From Halomonas sp. SpR1 (GTDB lineage: Bacteria; Pseudomonadota; Gammaproteobacteria; Pseudomonadales; Halomonadaceae): a stretch of 64,000 nucleotides of DNA. The DNA lies in assembly GCF_031010175.1 (NCBI RefSeq), contig NZ_JAUAMB010000004.1, positions 149,874-213,873 of the forward strand. The letters are read 5' to 3'. Positions 9,430 through 18,836 of the stretch are shown here, one piece after another. The position numbers and the translations under genes were made by a program. Numbering within the stretch: position 1 is the stretch's first letter; the number at the start of each line of letters is the position of its first letter. The notes beneath the pieces were generated by a model, which worked only from the letters and a program-made list of their open reading frames with translations, was not told the origin of the DNA and did not search any database.

Positions 9430-10437
9430 ATGACAACTAACAATGTAACCCAAGGGGATGCACCTGCACGCCCCAAGGGGCGCCAGGGGCTTGCCAAACC
9501 GCTGCGTACCCTACTCGATACGTCAGGCATGATTGCGATTTTTTTACTGCTGTTTATCGCCCTGGCGATATTTATTCCCGGGTTTCTGACCGGGCGCAAT
9601 ATGGTCGGGCTACTGCTCTCGATCACCCTGATTGGCAGTCTCGCCGCCACCATGATGCTGGTATTGGCGCTGGGCGAGGTGGATCTCTCAGTGGCCTCTA
9701 CGGTGGCTTTTGCGGGTGTGGTCGCCGCGGTGGTGACCTCCAGCACGGGTAGCGTGTTTATCGGCGTAATCGGTGGGGTTGTCGCCGGGGGCGCTGTAGG
9801 TGTTTTCAATGGAATAGTGATTGCTAGATTCGGTATTAACGCGCTAATTGCGACCCTGGCGGCCATGGAGTTTGTTCGTGGGTTGGCCTATATCACCTCC
9901 GGCGGCGACGCCGTGATGATTACCGTGCCGGGCTTCTTTGAGCTGGGCAGCGCCTCCTTTCTGGGCTTGACGCTGCCGGTATGGACCATGCTGGCCTGCT
10001 TTGTGATCTTTGGGGTAATCCTCAACATGACCGCCTTTGGCCGCAACGTGCTAGCTACCGGCGGTAACGCCGAAGCCGCCGCGCTGGCGGGGGTTAACGT
10101 CCGCCGCCTGAAAATTATTGTTTTCGGCCTCCAGGGCGTCGTCGCGGGTGTGGTCGGTGTGTTGCTGGCATCGCGCATGGGGCTGGGCGATCCCAATACT
10201 TCCATGGGTCTGGAGCTGGCGGTTATTTCCGCCTGCGTGCTGGGTGGCGTGGCGCTATCCGGCGGTGTCGCCACGATTACCGGCGTCGTGGTCGGCGTAT
10301 TGATCATGGGCTGCGTTCAGAACGCCATGGGGCTGCTTAACGTGCCTACCTTCTATCAGTACCTGGTGCGTGGCGCGATTCTGCTGTTGGCGGTGATGTT
10401 TGACCGCTGGAAGCATACCCGCCGTCAGCGGGCCTAA
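9430..10437 (+). CDS. araH: L-arabinose ABC transporter permease
   Basis: This 335-residue RbsC/AraH-type permease has eight to ten hydrophobic segments and the GxxAAALAGVNV loop of CUT2 permeases that contacts the ATPase. I prefer ATG 9430 (AGGA at 9418-9421, 8-nt spacer) over ATG 9412, where the spacer is 3 nt; the duplication at 9399-9424 explains the choice of two. It completes araFGH and sits 63 nt before the sugar-acid dehydratase gene, which suggests that import and first catabolic steps are transcribed together. Confidence 0.92.
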   Translation: MTTNNVTQGDAPARPKGRQGLAKPLRTLLDTSGMIAIFLLLFIALAIFIPGFLTGRNMVGLLLSITLIGSLAATMMLVLALGEVDLSVASTVAFAGVVAAVVTSSTGSVFIGVIGGVVAGGAVGVFNGIVIARFGINALIATLAAMEFVRGLAYITSGGDAVMITVPGFFELGSASFLGLTLPVWTMLACFVIFGVILNMTAFGRNVLATGGNAEAAALAGVNVRRLKIIVFGLQGVVAGVVGVLLASRMGLGDPNTSMGLELAVISACVLGGVALSGGVATITGVVVGVLIMGCVQNAMGLLNVPTFYQYLVRGAILLLAVMFDRWKHTRRQRA

Positions 10438-10500
10438 CACCACTTCTCGATTACTTTTGTACCACGATCTTTTTCACCGATTTTTTACGGAGAGATTCCC

Positions 10501-12246
10501 ATGTCTGATCGCAAGTCGCCTCTACGCTCTGCCGAGTGGTTCGGCACCGCCGATAAGAACGGTTTTATGTACCGCAGCTGGATGAAAAATCAGGGCATCC
10601 CCGACCATGAGTTCCAGGGCAAGCCGATTATCGGTATCTGCAATACTTGGTCGGAGCTGACGCCCTGCAATGCCCACTTTCGTAAGCTGGCGGAGCACGT
10701 CAAGCAGGGCGTGCTGGAAGCGGGTGGCTACCCGGTCGAGTTTCCGGTGTTCTCCAACGGCGAATCCAACCTGCGGCCCACCGCCATGTTTACCCGCAAT
10801 CTGGCCAGCATGGACGTGGAAGAGGCGATTCGCGGCAACCCGATTGATGCGGTGGTACTGCTGGTGGGCTGCGACAAAACCACCCCGGCGCTGCTGATGG
10901 GCGCGGCCAGCTGCGATATTCCCACCATCGTGGTCACCGGCGGACCGATGCTCAACGGCAAGCACAAGGGCAAGGATATCGGTTCTGGCACCGTGGTGTG
11001 GAAGCTCTCCGAGCAGGTCAAGGCGGGGGAAATATCCCTCCACGACTTTATGGCCGCCGAGGCGGGTATGTCGCGCTCGGCGGGTACCTGCAACACTATG
11101 GGTACCGCCTCCACCATGGCCTGTATGGCCGAATCCCTGGGCACTTCGCTGCCCCACAATGCGGCGATTCCGGCAGTCGATTCCCGCCGTTATGTGCTGG
11201 CGCATCTCTCCGGCAACCGCATCGTCGAGATGGTTAACGAAGACCTGCGGCTGTCCAAAATCCTCACCAAGGAAGCTTTCGACAATGCCATCCGCACCAA
11301 TGCGGCGATTGGCGGCTCTACTAATGCGGTGATTCACCTCAAGGCGATTGCCGGTCGCATCGGTGTGGATCTCACCCTGGACGACTGGAGCCGGGTCGGG
11401 CGCGGCACGCCCACCGTGGTCGACCTGCAGCCCTCTGGGCGCTTTTTGATGGAGGAGTTCTACTACGCCGGTGGTCTGCCTGCTGTGCTTAGACGTCTGG
11501 GCGAGGCGGATCGTCTGCCGTTTAAGGATGCGTTAACCGTCAACGGCAAAACACTTTGGGAGAACGTCCAAAACGCCCCGCTGTATAACGACGAAGTGAT
11601 ACGGCCGCTGGACAATCCGCTTACCGCCGATGGTGGCATCTGCGTGGTGCGCGGCAACCTGGCCCCCAACGGTGCGGTGCTCAAGCCCTCGGCGGCGACC
11701 GCCGAACTGATGCAGCACCGCGGCCGCGCGGTAGTGTTTGAAGACTTTGACGACTATAAAGCACGTATCAACGACCCAGATTTGGACGTGGAAGCCAACG
11801 ACATCCTGGTCATGAAGCACTGTGGCCCGCGGGGTTATCACGGCATGGCGGAAGTCGGCAATATGGGCCTACCGCCCAAGATTCTCGCCCAGGGCATCAC
11901 CGATATGGTGCGCATCTCTGATGCCCGCATGAGCGGCACCGCCTACGGCACCGTGGTACTGCACGTCGCCCCGGAAGCCGCGGCGGGCGGCCCGCTGGCG
12001 GCGGTACGCAACGGCGATTGGATCGAACTTGACTGCGAAAGCGGCCGACTGCACCTGGAGATCAGCGATGAAGAACTGGCCTCGCGCCTAGCCGAAAGCG
12101 ACCCCACCGCCGCCTCAACGCTGATCGCCAGCCAGGGCGGCTACCGCCAGCTGTATATCGAGCGGGTGCTGCAAGCCGATGAAGGCTGTGATTTTGACTT
12201 TCTAGTCGGCTGCCGGGGCGCTGATGTGCCGCGCCACTCGCATTGA
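10501..12246 (+). CDS. IlvD/Edd-family sugar-acid dehydratase, probably L-arabonate dehydratase
   Basis: The 581-residue cytoplasmic protein belongs to the iron-sulfur dehydratases. The cluster cysteines are in place: Cys56 (TPCN), Cys124 (GCDKTTP) and Cys197 (AGTCNTMGTA), and the size and spacing match the pentonate branch (RlArDHT type, [2Fe-2S]) rather than IlvD of amino-acid synthesis. It would convert L-arabonate to 2-keto-3-deoxy-L-arabonate. It follows araFGH on the same strand, and an SDR that could make the arabonolactone lies at 22196. D-xylonate or another pentonate is a possible alternative substrate, since this subfamily is promiscuous. Confidence 0.85.
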   Translation: MSDRKSPLRSAEWFGTADKNGFMYRSWMKNQGIPDHEFQGKPIIGICNTWSELTPCNAHFRKLAEHVKQGVLEAGGYPVEFPVFSNGESNLRPTAMFTRNLASMDVEEAIRGNPIDAVVLLVGCDKTTPALLMGAASCDIPTIVVTGGPMLNGKHKGKDIGSGTVVWKLSEQVKAGEISLHDFMAAEAGMSRSAGTCNTMGTASTMACMAESLGTSLPHNAAIPAVDSRRYVLAHLSGNRIVEMVNEDLRLSKILTKEAFDNAIRTNAAIGGSTNAVIHLKAIAGRIGVDLTLDDWSRVGRGTPTVVDLQPSGRFLMEEFYYAGGLPAVLRRLGEADRLPFKDALTVNGKTLWENVQNAPLYNDEVIRPLDNPLTADGGICVVRGNLAPNGAVLKPSAATAELMQHRGRAVVFEDFDDYKARINDPDLDVEANDILVMKHCGPRGYHGMAEVGNMGLPPKILAQGITDMVRISDARMSGTAYGTVVLHVAPEAAAGGPLAAVRNGDWIELDCESGRLHLEISDEELASRLAESDPTAASTLIASQGGYRQLYIERVLQADEGCDFDFLVGCRGADVPRHSH

Positions 12247-12367
12247 GATTTCACGGCAATAAGCTCTGAGTTCAATCAAATCAACAAGGCCGTTATGTTC
12301 TGCATCCAACCTTGGCGGGTTGGCTAGATTTTAGCGGGTGTTATCGTCGAGATAAGTGGTGCCTACA

Positions 12368-13738
12368 ATGCAAAAAAATAAGCTCACCTATTTAGAAAAG
12401 GTTGGTTTTGGCAGTGGAGATATGGCAATTAACGTTGTCATCTCTTCGATGTTTTTAATTATTTCTTATTTCTATACCGATATTTATGGTCTTAAACCGA
12501 GCCACATGGGCATTTTATTTCTTGTGGCTCGGTTAATTGATGCGGTAACTGACCCTTTAATGGGGATTGTGACCGACAAATATCGTACTCGCTGGGGGCG
12601 CTATCGCCCCTATTTCCTGATTTTTTCTATTCCCTTTGGGGTATCGGTGCTGTTGCTATTTACCACGCCCGATTGGGATTATAACGCCAAACTGGTGTGG
12701 GCTTACTCAACCTACATTTTTGTAACGTTAATGTTCACCGCCGTGACGATCCCTTATATATCGTTAATTGGCGTGCTGACACCGGATCCAAAAGAGCGCC
12801 TTTCTGCTAATGGCTACCGCTTGTTTTTCGCCAAAATAGCAGCTTTTTTAGTGACCATTATTGTTCCCAAAATGGCAGAGCAGTGGGGCGGTGGCGATTT
12901 AGCGGTGGGGTATCAAGCGGCTATGGGCTTAATGGGGGTGCTAGCCACGCTACTATTTTTATTCTGCTTTTTCACTACAGAAGAGCGTGTAGAACATGTC
13001 ATCGACAAAAAGTCATTAGGCGAGCAAATTCGCACAGTATGGAAAAATGATCAGTGGGTTGTTCTGTGCGCCGTGTGTTTTACCGGAACTCTGGGGTATG
13101 TCGTTCGAAGCTCTGTGGCGGCCTATTATGCCAAGTACTATTTGGGCGCAGACGCCACCATGCTGTCGGCGTTTCTAACCGTAGGGGTAAGCGCCGCCAT
13201 TCTTGCTATGGTGGCATCTACCTGGATCACCAAACGCTACTGCAAGATCCAGCTATTCCGCTGGAGCCAGGTCGCGGTGGGGGTTCTGAGTGTTGCCATG
13301 TTCCTGATCGTTAAACCCGGCGATGTGGTTCTTGCCTTTATTTTCTATTTCCTCATATCGTTTGTGGTAGACCTCCACGCCCCGGTTTTCTGGTCGGCTA
13401 TCGCAGAGTCGGTGGACTACGGCGAGGCCAAGTCAGGCAAGCGAGTTTCAGGATTGGCGTTTGGCGGGATTTCATTCTTTCAGAAAGCAGGAATGGGGGC
13501 AGCCGGCTTCCTGGTGGGTATGTTATTGACCTATTTCAATTACCAGCCGGATGTCGAGCAGAGTGCTTTTACCTTGACGGGTATTGCTTTAATGCTGACC
13601 GTTATTCCCGGTTTGTTTCACACATTAATGGGAGCTTTCATGTTCAAGTATCGGATTACCAGCGAGTACTACGAAAATATGCTGCGTAATGGCATGGAGT
13701 TACCCGAGTTGCCTTCAACTAAAGCCTGGGAGCGTTAA
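12368..13738 (+). CDS. GPH-family sugar:cation symporter (MelB/XylP type)
   Basis: The 456-residue protein has twelve hydrophobic segments and the GPH-family hallmarks LTYLEKVGFGSGDMA at the start and RLIDAVTDPLMGIVTDKYRTRWGRYRP in the first third. Such carriers take up glycosides with Na+ or H+. The frame extends to a GTG at 12356, but ATG 12368 gives the usual family N-terminus; no strong ribosome site decides it. The adjacent cytoplasmic GH43 exo-enzyme, one base away, suggests arabino-oligosaccharides as cargo. The upstream gap has a CCAACC/GGTTGG hairpin near 12306-12323 that may end the previous transcript. Confidence 0.85.
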   Translation: MQKNKLTYLEKVGFGSGDMAINVVISSMFLIISYFYTDIYGLKPSHMGILFLVARLIDAVTDPLMGIVTDKYRTRWGRYRPYFLIFSIPFGVSVLLLFTTPDWDYNAKLVWAYSTYIFVTLMFTAVTIPYISLIGVLTPDPKERLSANGYRLFFAKIAAFLVTIIVPKMAEQWGGGDLAVGYQAAMGLMGVLATLLFLFCFFTTEERVEHVIDKKSLGEQIRTVWKNDQWVVLCAVCFTGTLGYVVRSSVAAYYAKYYLGADATMLSAFLTVGVSAAILAMVASTWITKRYCKIQLFRWSQVAVGVLSVAMFLIVKPGDVVLAFIFYFLISFVVDLHAPVFWSAIAESVDYGEAKSGKRVSGLAFGGISFFQKAGMGAAGFLVGMLLTYFNYQPDVEQSAFTLTGIALMLTVIPGLFHTLMGAFMFKYRITSEYYENMLRNGMELPELPSTKAWER

Positions 13739-13739
13739 T

Positions 13740-14675
13740 ATGCAGCCATCAAATATGTTAATCGAGCAGCGTGCTGACCCGTTTATCTATAAGCATGACG
13801 ATGGATTTTACTACTTTACTGCTTCCGTGCCTGACTATGATCGTCTTGAGTTACGCCGCTCGAAAACTATTCAGGGATTAACCGATGCCGAGGCTGTAGC
13901 GGTATGGCATAAACCCGATACAGGGCCTCTTAGCGAACTCATTTGGGCGCCTGAAATACACTTTAATCAAGGTGCGTGGTACCTCTACTTCGCCGCAGCG
14001 CCAACCCGTGAAACAAAAGATGCGCTTTTCCAACACCGCATGTACGCGATCAGCACCTCGGCGTCGAACCCGCTAGAAGCGGAATGGAGTGATCCAGTAC
14101 AGATCAAAACCGATATCGATAGCTTCTGCCTGGACGCGACCACTTTTGAGCATCGCAATACACTCTATTACGTCTGGGCCCAGAAAGACCCTGCTATCCC
14201 CGGTAATACCAACCTGTATATCGCTGCAATGAAGGATCCCTTGCATATAGCCACTCCGCCCGTGCGGCTGAGTATCCCCGAGTATGACTGGGAAGTGCGT
14301 GGCTTCATGGTCAACGAGGGACCAGCGGTTATCGTCCGCCACGGCCGTGTCTGGCTTAGCTATTCGGCCAGCGCCACGGATGAAAACTACTGCATGGGGC
14401 TACTGCATGCTGATGAAGGGGCGGATCTGCTCAACCCTTCAAGCTGGACAAAAAGTCCTGATCCCGTCATGCAAAGCGACTACGATAAAGGCATCTACGG
14501 GCCCGGGCATAACAGCTTTACGGTAGCTGAGGATGGTGAAACTGATCTGTTAATTTACCACGCTCGGCTTTCTCGCGTCATCGAAGGTGACCCGCTTTGG
14601 AATCCTAACCGCCACACCTTTGTGACACCTATTACGTGGGGGACTGACGGCTTTCCTGTATTTGGTGAACCTTGA
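13740..14675 (+). CDS. Cytoplasmic GH43 exo-alpha-L-arabinofuranosidase (GH43_26-like)
   Basis: This 311-residue enzyme lacks a signal peptide. It begins with the typical segment ADPFIYKHDDGFYYFTASVP, whose Asp is the general base, and has an Asp in SFCLDAT and a Glu in VNEGPAV at the modulator and acid positions. The wording resembles the exo-1,5-arabinofuranosidase subgroup of GH43. It would remove arabinose from arabino-oligosaccharides brought in by the symporter encoded just upstream. GGGAG at 13728-13732 sets the ATG at 13740, one base after the symporter stop. Confidence 0.85.
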   Translation: MQPSNMLIEQRADPFIYKHDDGFYYFTASVPDYDRLELRRSKTIQGLTDAEAVAVWHKPDTGPLSELIWAPEIHFNQGAWYLYFAAAPTRETKDALFQHRMYAISTSASNPLEAEWSDPVQIKTDIDSFCLDATTFEHRNTLYYVWAQKDPAIPGNTNLYIAAMKDPLHIATPPVRLSIPEYDWEVRGFMVNEGPAVIVRHGRVWLSYSASATDENYCMGLLHADEGADLLNPSSWTKSPDPVMQSDYDKGIYGPGHNSFTVAEDGETDLLIYHARLSRVIEGDPLWNPNRHTFVTPITWGTDGFPVFGEP

Positions 14676-14690
14676 GTGGCAACCTCATCT

Positions 14691-14718
14691 ACCTTATTTC
14701 TTCGGGGAGAAATAAGGT
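14691..14718. terminator. Hairpin between convergent genes
   Basis: An 11-bp perfect stem (14691-14701 with 14708-14718) closes the loop TCGGGG between the GH43 gene and the convergent ROK gene. There is no long T-run, so termination in either direction is likely but not certain. Confidence 0.55.
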
Positions 14719-14763
14719 GAGTCTGAAACAGGGTTGTATATAAACACTAACCTAACAACCCGC

Positions 14764-16029
14764 TTAGGCCTCTCTAGTAGTTTGGCTATTTAACAGCGTC
14801 TCGCCATCGGTGGCATTCAGCGCCATGGCGATACCGCCCATGCAGGTCATGTCGCGATCCCAGGCACAGCTTTCGATGCGGGTGGTGCCCTTCAGTTCAG
14901 CCACCAAAGCTTCATCAAGGGTGCTGTACATGGCACCCTGTATGGCGTCAAAGCCGCGCACGCCGGAGCCGGTAATCAGCACCAGGTCGGGGTTGAACAG
15001 TGCCAGCACATTAGCGATACCGACGCCCAAGGCGCGACCCGCCTCGGCGTAGATTCCCTGAGCTACCGGGTCGCCTTGTAACGCCAGCTGGGTTAGCGCT
15101 TGCATCTGCTGCTCGGAGGGGTGTGCGCTGTCGCCGGAGGGGAGCTCTAGATGGTCGGCGGCGGCGCGATAGAGTGCGTAGTCGCTGGCGTAGGCTTCGA
15201 TACAACCCCGCCGCCCGCAGGCGCAAAGGGCGCCATCGGGCTGATATTTGCTATGCCCAAACTCGGCCGCGGAGCCGTTGGCGCCGAGATAAGGCACGCC
15301 GTTAATCAACACCGACATGCCGATGCCGTAGCCCAACATAATGACCACCAGGTTGGGGCAGTCAGCGTAGGCGGGCTGTGCTGCGAGCACGCTGGCAATA
15401 CAGTTGGCATCGTTCTCGAGCAGCACGCTGCAGTGAAATCGTTCCGCTAATCGCGCCGATATCGGTGCGTTACGAAAGCTCAACGCGGGAGACCAGATAA
15501 TCGTACCGCTTTGCGACGACACCACGCCCTGCACCGCCAAACAGATCCCTGCCAGGCGTTGAAAGCCCTTTAGCAGCAGCGCGCAGACAGCGCTGATCTT
15601 GTCTTCCAGCAGCGTTTCCAGGTCGTCGGCACTCAACGACAAGGTGGGCACCGCGTGGTGCTCGCTGTGGCGTACCTGCCCCGAAAAATCGCCCACCACC
15701 AGTTGGATCTCATTGATCGACAGCTTGATGCACACCACACAGGCGGCGTTGGGGTCGAGTTCAATCAAGGTTTTTGGTCGACCACGCCCGCTAGGACGGG
15801 GGGCTTCGGGTGGGCGTTCAGTGATCAACCCCTGCTGGAGTAACTCGGCGCTGATCGAGGTGACGGTGGCAGAGCTAATGCCATTGAGTGCCCCCAGGTC
15901 GATGCGTGCCACCGGTCCTTGGTCACGCAGAGTGCGGATTACCGCCAGGGTGTTGTCGAGGCGGCTGGTATCAGTCGACGGAAGGGCCATAGGGTCGCCG
16001 TTATAGTTCGTGTTGAAAAAGGCTGTCAT
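14764..16029 (-). CDS. ROK-family transcriptional regulator (XylR/NagC-like)
   Basis: The 421-residue protein has a winged helix-turn-helix at residues about 25-70 (LRDQGPVARIDLGALNGISS) followed by a ROK sugar-binding domain with the zinc motif CACGRRGCIE. ROK repressors bind operator palindromes and release on binding a sugar. It is the only sugar regulator gene in the window and is divergent from the long importer operon, with an excellent palindromic operator candidate at 16104-16128 between them. The start is unsure: the first ATG is at 16029 and a second at 15990; neither has a clear ribosome site. Xylose or arabinose as inducer is inferred. Confidence 0.88.
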   Translation of the reverse strand: MTAFFNTNYNGDPMALPSTDTSRLDNTLAVIRTLRDQGPVARIDLGALNGISSATVTSISAELLQQGLITERPPEAPRPSGRGRPKTLIELDPNAACVVCIKLSINEIQLVVGDFSGQVRHSEHHAVPTLSLSADDLETLLEDKISAVCALLLKGFQRLAGICLAVQGVVSSQSGTIIWSPALSFRNAPISARLAERFHCSVLLENDANCIASVLAAQPAYADCPNLVVIMLGYGIGMSVLINGVPYLGANGSAAEFGHSKYQPDGALCACGRRGCIEAYASDYALYRAAADHLELPSGDSAHPSEQQMQALTQLALQGDPVAQGIYAEAGRALGVGIANVLALFNPDLVLITGSGVRGFDAIQGAMYSTLDEALVAELKGTTRIESCAWDRDMTCMGGIAMALNATDGETLLNSQTTREA

Positions 16030-16089
16030 GCCAATTGTCTAGCGCACACATCCTGGGGCGTTAGCGCGATTGTCAAAATACGACCTAAG

Positions 16090-16101
16090 TTGCATATGCA
16101 A
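16090..16101. promoter_or_regulatory. 12-bp palindrome in the divergent promoter region
   Basis: TTGCATATGCAA is a perfect palindrome just beside the larger operator candidate, between the ROK gene and the importer operon. It could be a second regulator site. Confidence 0.4.
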
Positions 16102-16103
16102 GT

Positions 16104-16128
16104 ATTTATTTTAGCGCCTAAAGTAAAT
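16104..16128. promoter_or_regulatory. Candidate ROK operator
   Basis: Half-sites ATTTATTTTAG and CTAAAGTAAAT (11 bp each, one mismatch) flank a CGC centre. AT-rich half-sites of this size resemble those used by NagC, Mlc and XylR, which are ROK proteins. It lies 75 bp from the ROK start and 73 bp from the importer start, where one site could control both genes. A small palindrome AGCATCATGCT follows at 16131-16141. Confidence 0.55.
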
Positions 16129-16201
16129 CAAGCATCATGCTAACGCAATCGATGCTGATAAGCCCCCAACACAATAACAACAGACATTATCAGGTGGCCC
16201 C

Positions 16202-17713
16202 ATGCTGTTATCAGCGCGCAAGCTGTGCCGCTCGTTTGGCGAAAACCAAGTGCTATTCGACGTTGATCTCGACCTGCAGGCGGGGGAAGTACACGCTCTG
16301 CTGGGTGAGAACGGCGCCGGTAAATCGACCCTGGTTAAAATCCTTGCTGGGTATCTTCGTCCTACCTCGGGCGAGGTGTTACTCGACGGTAAGCAACAGC
16401 GCTACCGCTCCAGCGGCGAGGCAGAGGCCGACGGTGTGGTCATGATCCACCAGGAGCTGGCGTTGGCAGAACAACTGAGTGCGGAAGAGAACATCTTCTT
16501 GGGCCGCGAACTGCGCCGTGGGCCGTTTTTGGATCGTCGTGCCATGCGGGAACAAAGCCGGGCGGCGCTGGAGGAGCTTGAAACCCACGTTGACCCCCGC
16601 GCAAGAGTGAAGGACTTAAGCACCTCTGATCAGCAGATGGTGGAAATTGCCAAGGCGATTACCCGCGATGTGCGCGTGCTGATTATGGATGAGCCCACCG
16701 CCACCCTGACCGAAAACGAAGTAAAGGTACTGTTCGAGCTGATTGCCCGCCTGCGTCAGCGGGGCGTGGCGATTCTGTATATCTCCCACAAGCTGCGCGA
16801 AATTGAGCAGATCGCCGACCGCGTGACGGTACTGCGCGACGGCCACTTGGTAGACAGCGGCCCAATGGCCGGGCGCAGCAAAGAGGAGCTGGCACGGCTG
16901 ATGGTGGGCCGGGAAATTCACGAGATGTACCCGCCGCGTACGCATTTGGCGGCCAATGCGCCGGTGGTGCTGGAAGCGCGGGACATGGTGGTGCCTGGCG
17001 CGGTCAAGCAGGCCAGCTTTACCCTGCGCCGGGGCGAAGTATTGGGGTTTGGCGGCATCGTGGGCGCCGGTCGCACTGCGCTGATCGAAGCAGTGCTGGG
17101 TCTGCGGGGTAAAAGTGCAGGTCAAGTGCTACGCAACGGCCAGCCGGTGGTGTTGAAAAATTTGCGCGATGCGGTGCACCAGCGGATTGCCTACTTAACG
17201 GAAGACCGTAAAGGCAAAGGTCTGGTGCTCAATATGGATCTGCGCTCCAACGTTACCCTGCTCAATTTACGCGCTCACTGTCACCCGCTGATTGACCGCC
17301 GCCGCGAAGAGCAAGCCTACCAGCAGGCCATTCAGCGTTTTGATATCCGCCTGCGTACGGCGGCACGCACTGCCGCCGAGCTCTCCGGCGGCAACCAGCA
17401 GAAGCTGCTGCTCGCTAAGGTAATGTCCATCGACCCTGAAGTCGTGATTATCAACGAGCCGACCCGGGGTATCGATGTGGGTACCAAGCACCAGATCTAT
17501 CACTTTATCCATGAATTAACCGAAACGGGCTGCTCGGTCATCTTGATCTCTTCAGAGATGGGCGAGCTGATTGGGCTTTCCCACCGGGTAGCGGTGATGT
17601 GCGCAGGCGTACTCACTGGGGTGCTTGAAGGCGAGCAGATTAATGAGCACGAAATCATGCAGTACGCATCTGGCATTAAGGGAGTAGGGGTCGATGAGCA
17701 GCGTTATGGCTAA
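16202..17713 (+). CDS. Sugar ABC transporter ATPase (RbsA/MglA/XylG type)
   Basis: A 503-residue double ATPase of the CUT2 family: first domain with Walker [10 protein letters not shown] and signature LSTSDQQM, second with degenerate Walker [10 protein letters not shown] and signature LSGGNQQK. It should energise the permease encoded by the next gene, whose start overlaps its end by 20 nt. It is the first gene of a long same-strand series reaching 30324, divergent from the ROK gene. The sugar cannot be told from the ATPase; the neighbouring genes suggest a pentose or a pentose-like polyol. Confidence 0.9.
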   Translation: MLLSARKLCRSFGENQVLFDVDLDLQAGEVHALLGENGAGKSTLVKILAGYLRPTSGEVLLDGKQQRYRSSGEAEADGVVMIHQELALAEQLSAEENIFLGRELRRGPFLDRRAMREQSRAALEELETHVDPRARVKDLSTSDQQMVEIAKAITRDVRVLIMDEPTATLTENEVKVLFELIARLRQRGVAILYISHKLREIEQIADRVTVLRDGHLVDSGPMAGRSKEELARLMVGREIHEMYPPRTHLAANAPVVLEARDMVVPGAVKQASFTLRRGEVLGFGGIVGAGRTALIEAVLGLRGKSAGQVLRNGQPVVLKNLRDAVHQRIAYLTEDRKGKGLVLNMDLRSNVTLLNLRAHCHPLIDRRREEQAYQQAIQRFDIRLRTAARTAAELSGGNQQKLLLAKVMSIDPEVVIINEPTRGIDVGTKHQIYHFIHELTETGCSVILISSEMGELIGLSHRVAVMCAGVLTGVLEGEQINEHEIMQYASGIKGVGVDEQRYG

Positions 17714-18731
17714 TAACAAAACGACTAATAAAGCAGCTACCACAACCACCCAGCAAAAGGGTTTCTCCATAGACCTCAAAACCTGGGGGCCTTTCATCGC
17801 ACTGCTGGTTCTGGCGCTACTGGGGGTGCTGATCAACCCGGCCTTTTTGGGGCTGGATAACCTCTCGAATATGCTCACCCGCAGCGCCTTTATCGGCATT
17901 ATCGCCATCGGCGCTACCTTTGTGATTACCGCCGGTGGGTTGGATCTTTCGGTAGGGGCGATGGCGGCCTTTATCGCCGGGGTGATGATCATTCTGATGA
18001 ACAGTCTTGTCGAGCAATTTGGCGCGGGGCTGACCACCGTGCTGTTCGGCGTGGGCGCCTCACTGCTGCTCGGGCTGTGCGCTGGCTTTATCAACGGCAT
18101 GGTCACCACCAAAGGCAAAATCGAAGCCTTTATCGTCACCCTGGGCACCATGGGGATTTACCGCTCTCTGGTCACTTATCTGGCCGATGGCGGCACCCTA
18201 ACGCTGGATTGGGCGGTGCGCGATATCTATCGGCCGGTCTATTACGGCAGCTTTCTGGGCATCACCATTCCGGTCTGGGTGTTTCTGGCGGTCGCCGTTA
18301 TTGGCTACATCCTGCTTAACTACACCCGCTTCGGACGCTACTGCTTTGCCATCGGATCCAATGAAAAAGTCGCCGAATACAGCGCCATTCACGTCGACCG
18401 CATCAAGACCATGACCTACATGCTGCAAGGCGTGTGCGTGGCTTTGGCAACGATTATCTATGTGCCCCGGCTGGGCTCTGCATCAGGGGCTACCGGGGTG
18501 CTCTGGGAGTTGGAGGCAATTGCCGCGGTGATCATCGGCGGCACCATGCTAAAGGGTGGCCATGGGCGCATCTGGGGCACGGTGGTGGGCGCCATCATGC
18601 TCACCATGATCGGCAATATTCTCAATTTGACCGATGCCATTTCTAATTATCTCAACGGAACGGTGCAGGGGATCATCATCATTGTGGCGGTCTACTTGCA
18701 GCGCGCCTCATGGAGGAAAACAGCGCCATAG
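17694..18731 (+). CDS. Sugar ABC transporter permease (RbsC type)
   Basis: The 345-residue CUT2 permease has a polar Thr/Gln-rich N-terminus, about eight to ten hydrophobic segments and the family phrase [15 protein letters not shown] 17694 overlaps the ATPase gene and is preceded by GGAG at 17681-17684. It forms the channel of the importer with the upstream ATPase and the downstream binding protein. Confidence 0.9.
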   Translation: MSSVMANNKTTNKAATTTTQQKGFSIDLKTWGPFIALLVLALLGVLINPAFLGLDNLSNMLTRSAFIGIIAIGATFVITAGGLDLSVGAMAAFIAGVMIILMNSLVEQFGAGLTTVLFGVGASLLLGLCAGFINGMVTTKGKIEAFIVTLGTMGIYRSLVTYLADGGTLTLDWAVRDIYRPVYYGSFLGITIPVWVFLAVAVIGYILLNYTRFGRYCFAIGSNEKVAEYSAIHVDRIKTMTYMLQGVCVALATIIYVPRLGSASGATGVLWELEAIAAVIIGGTMLKGGHGRIWGTVVGAIMLTMIGNILNLTDAISNYLNGTVQGIIIIVAVYLQRASWRKTAP

Positions 18732-18745
18732 GGGTAAAGGAGGCC

Positions 18746-18771
18746 AGAACGGAAGACAAGAACGGAAGAAA
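18746..18771 (+). repeat. 13-nt tandem duplication upstream of the binding-protein gene
   Basis: Two copies of AGAACGGAAGAMA (18746-18758, 18759-18771) lie between the permease and binding-protein genes. Each contains a GGAAG purine stretch. Confidence 0.6.
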
Positions 18772-18836
18772 GGGTAGTAATCAACCCATACAAGCGACGG
18801 CAACATAACAAATACAAACACGAAAGGAGCATTAAC

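Noticed and set aside
10522..11337. 271-codon open frame on the - strand
   Set aside because: It lies wholly inside the dehydratase gene, has no ribosome site or known motif, and reflects high-GC codon bias of the opposite strand.
10501..12246. Dihydroxy-acid dehydratase IlvD of branched-chain synthesis
   Set aside because: The sequence pattern and the araFGH context fit the pentonate branch of the family.
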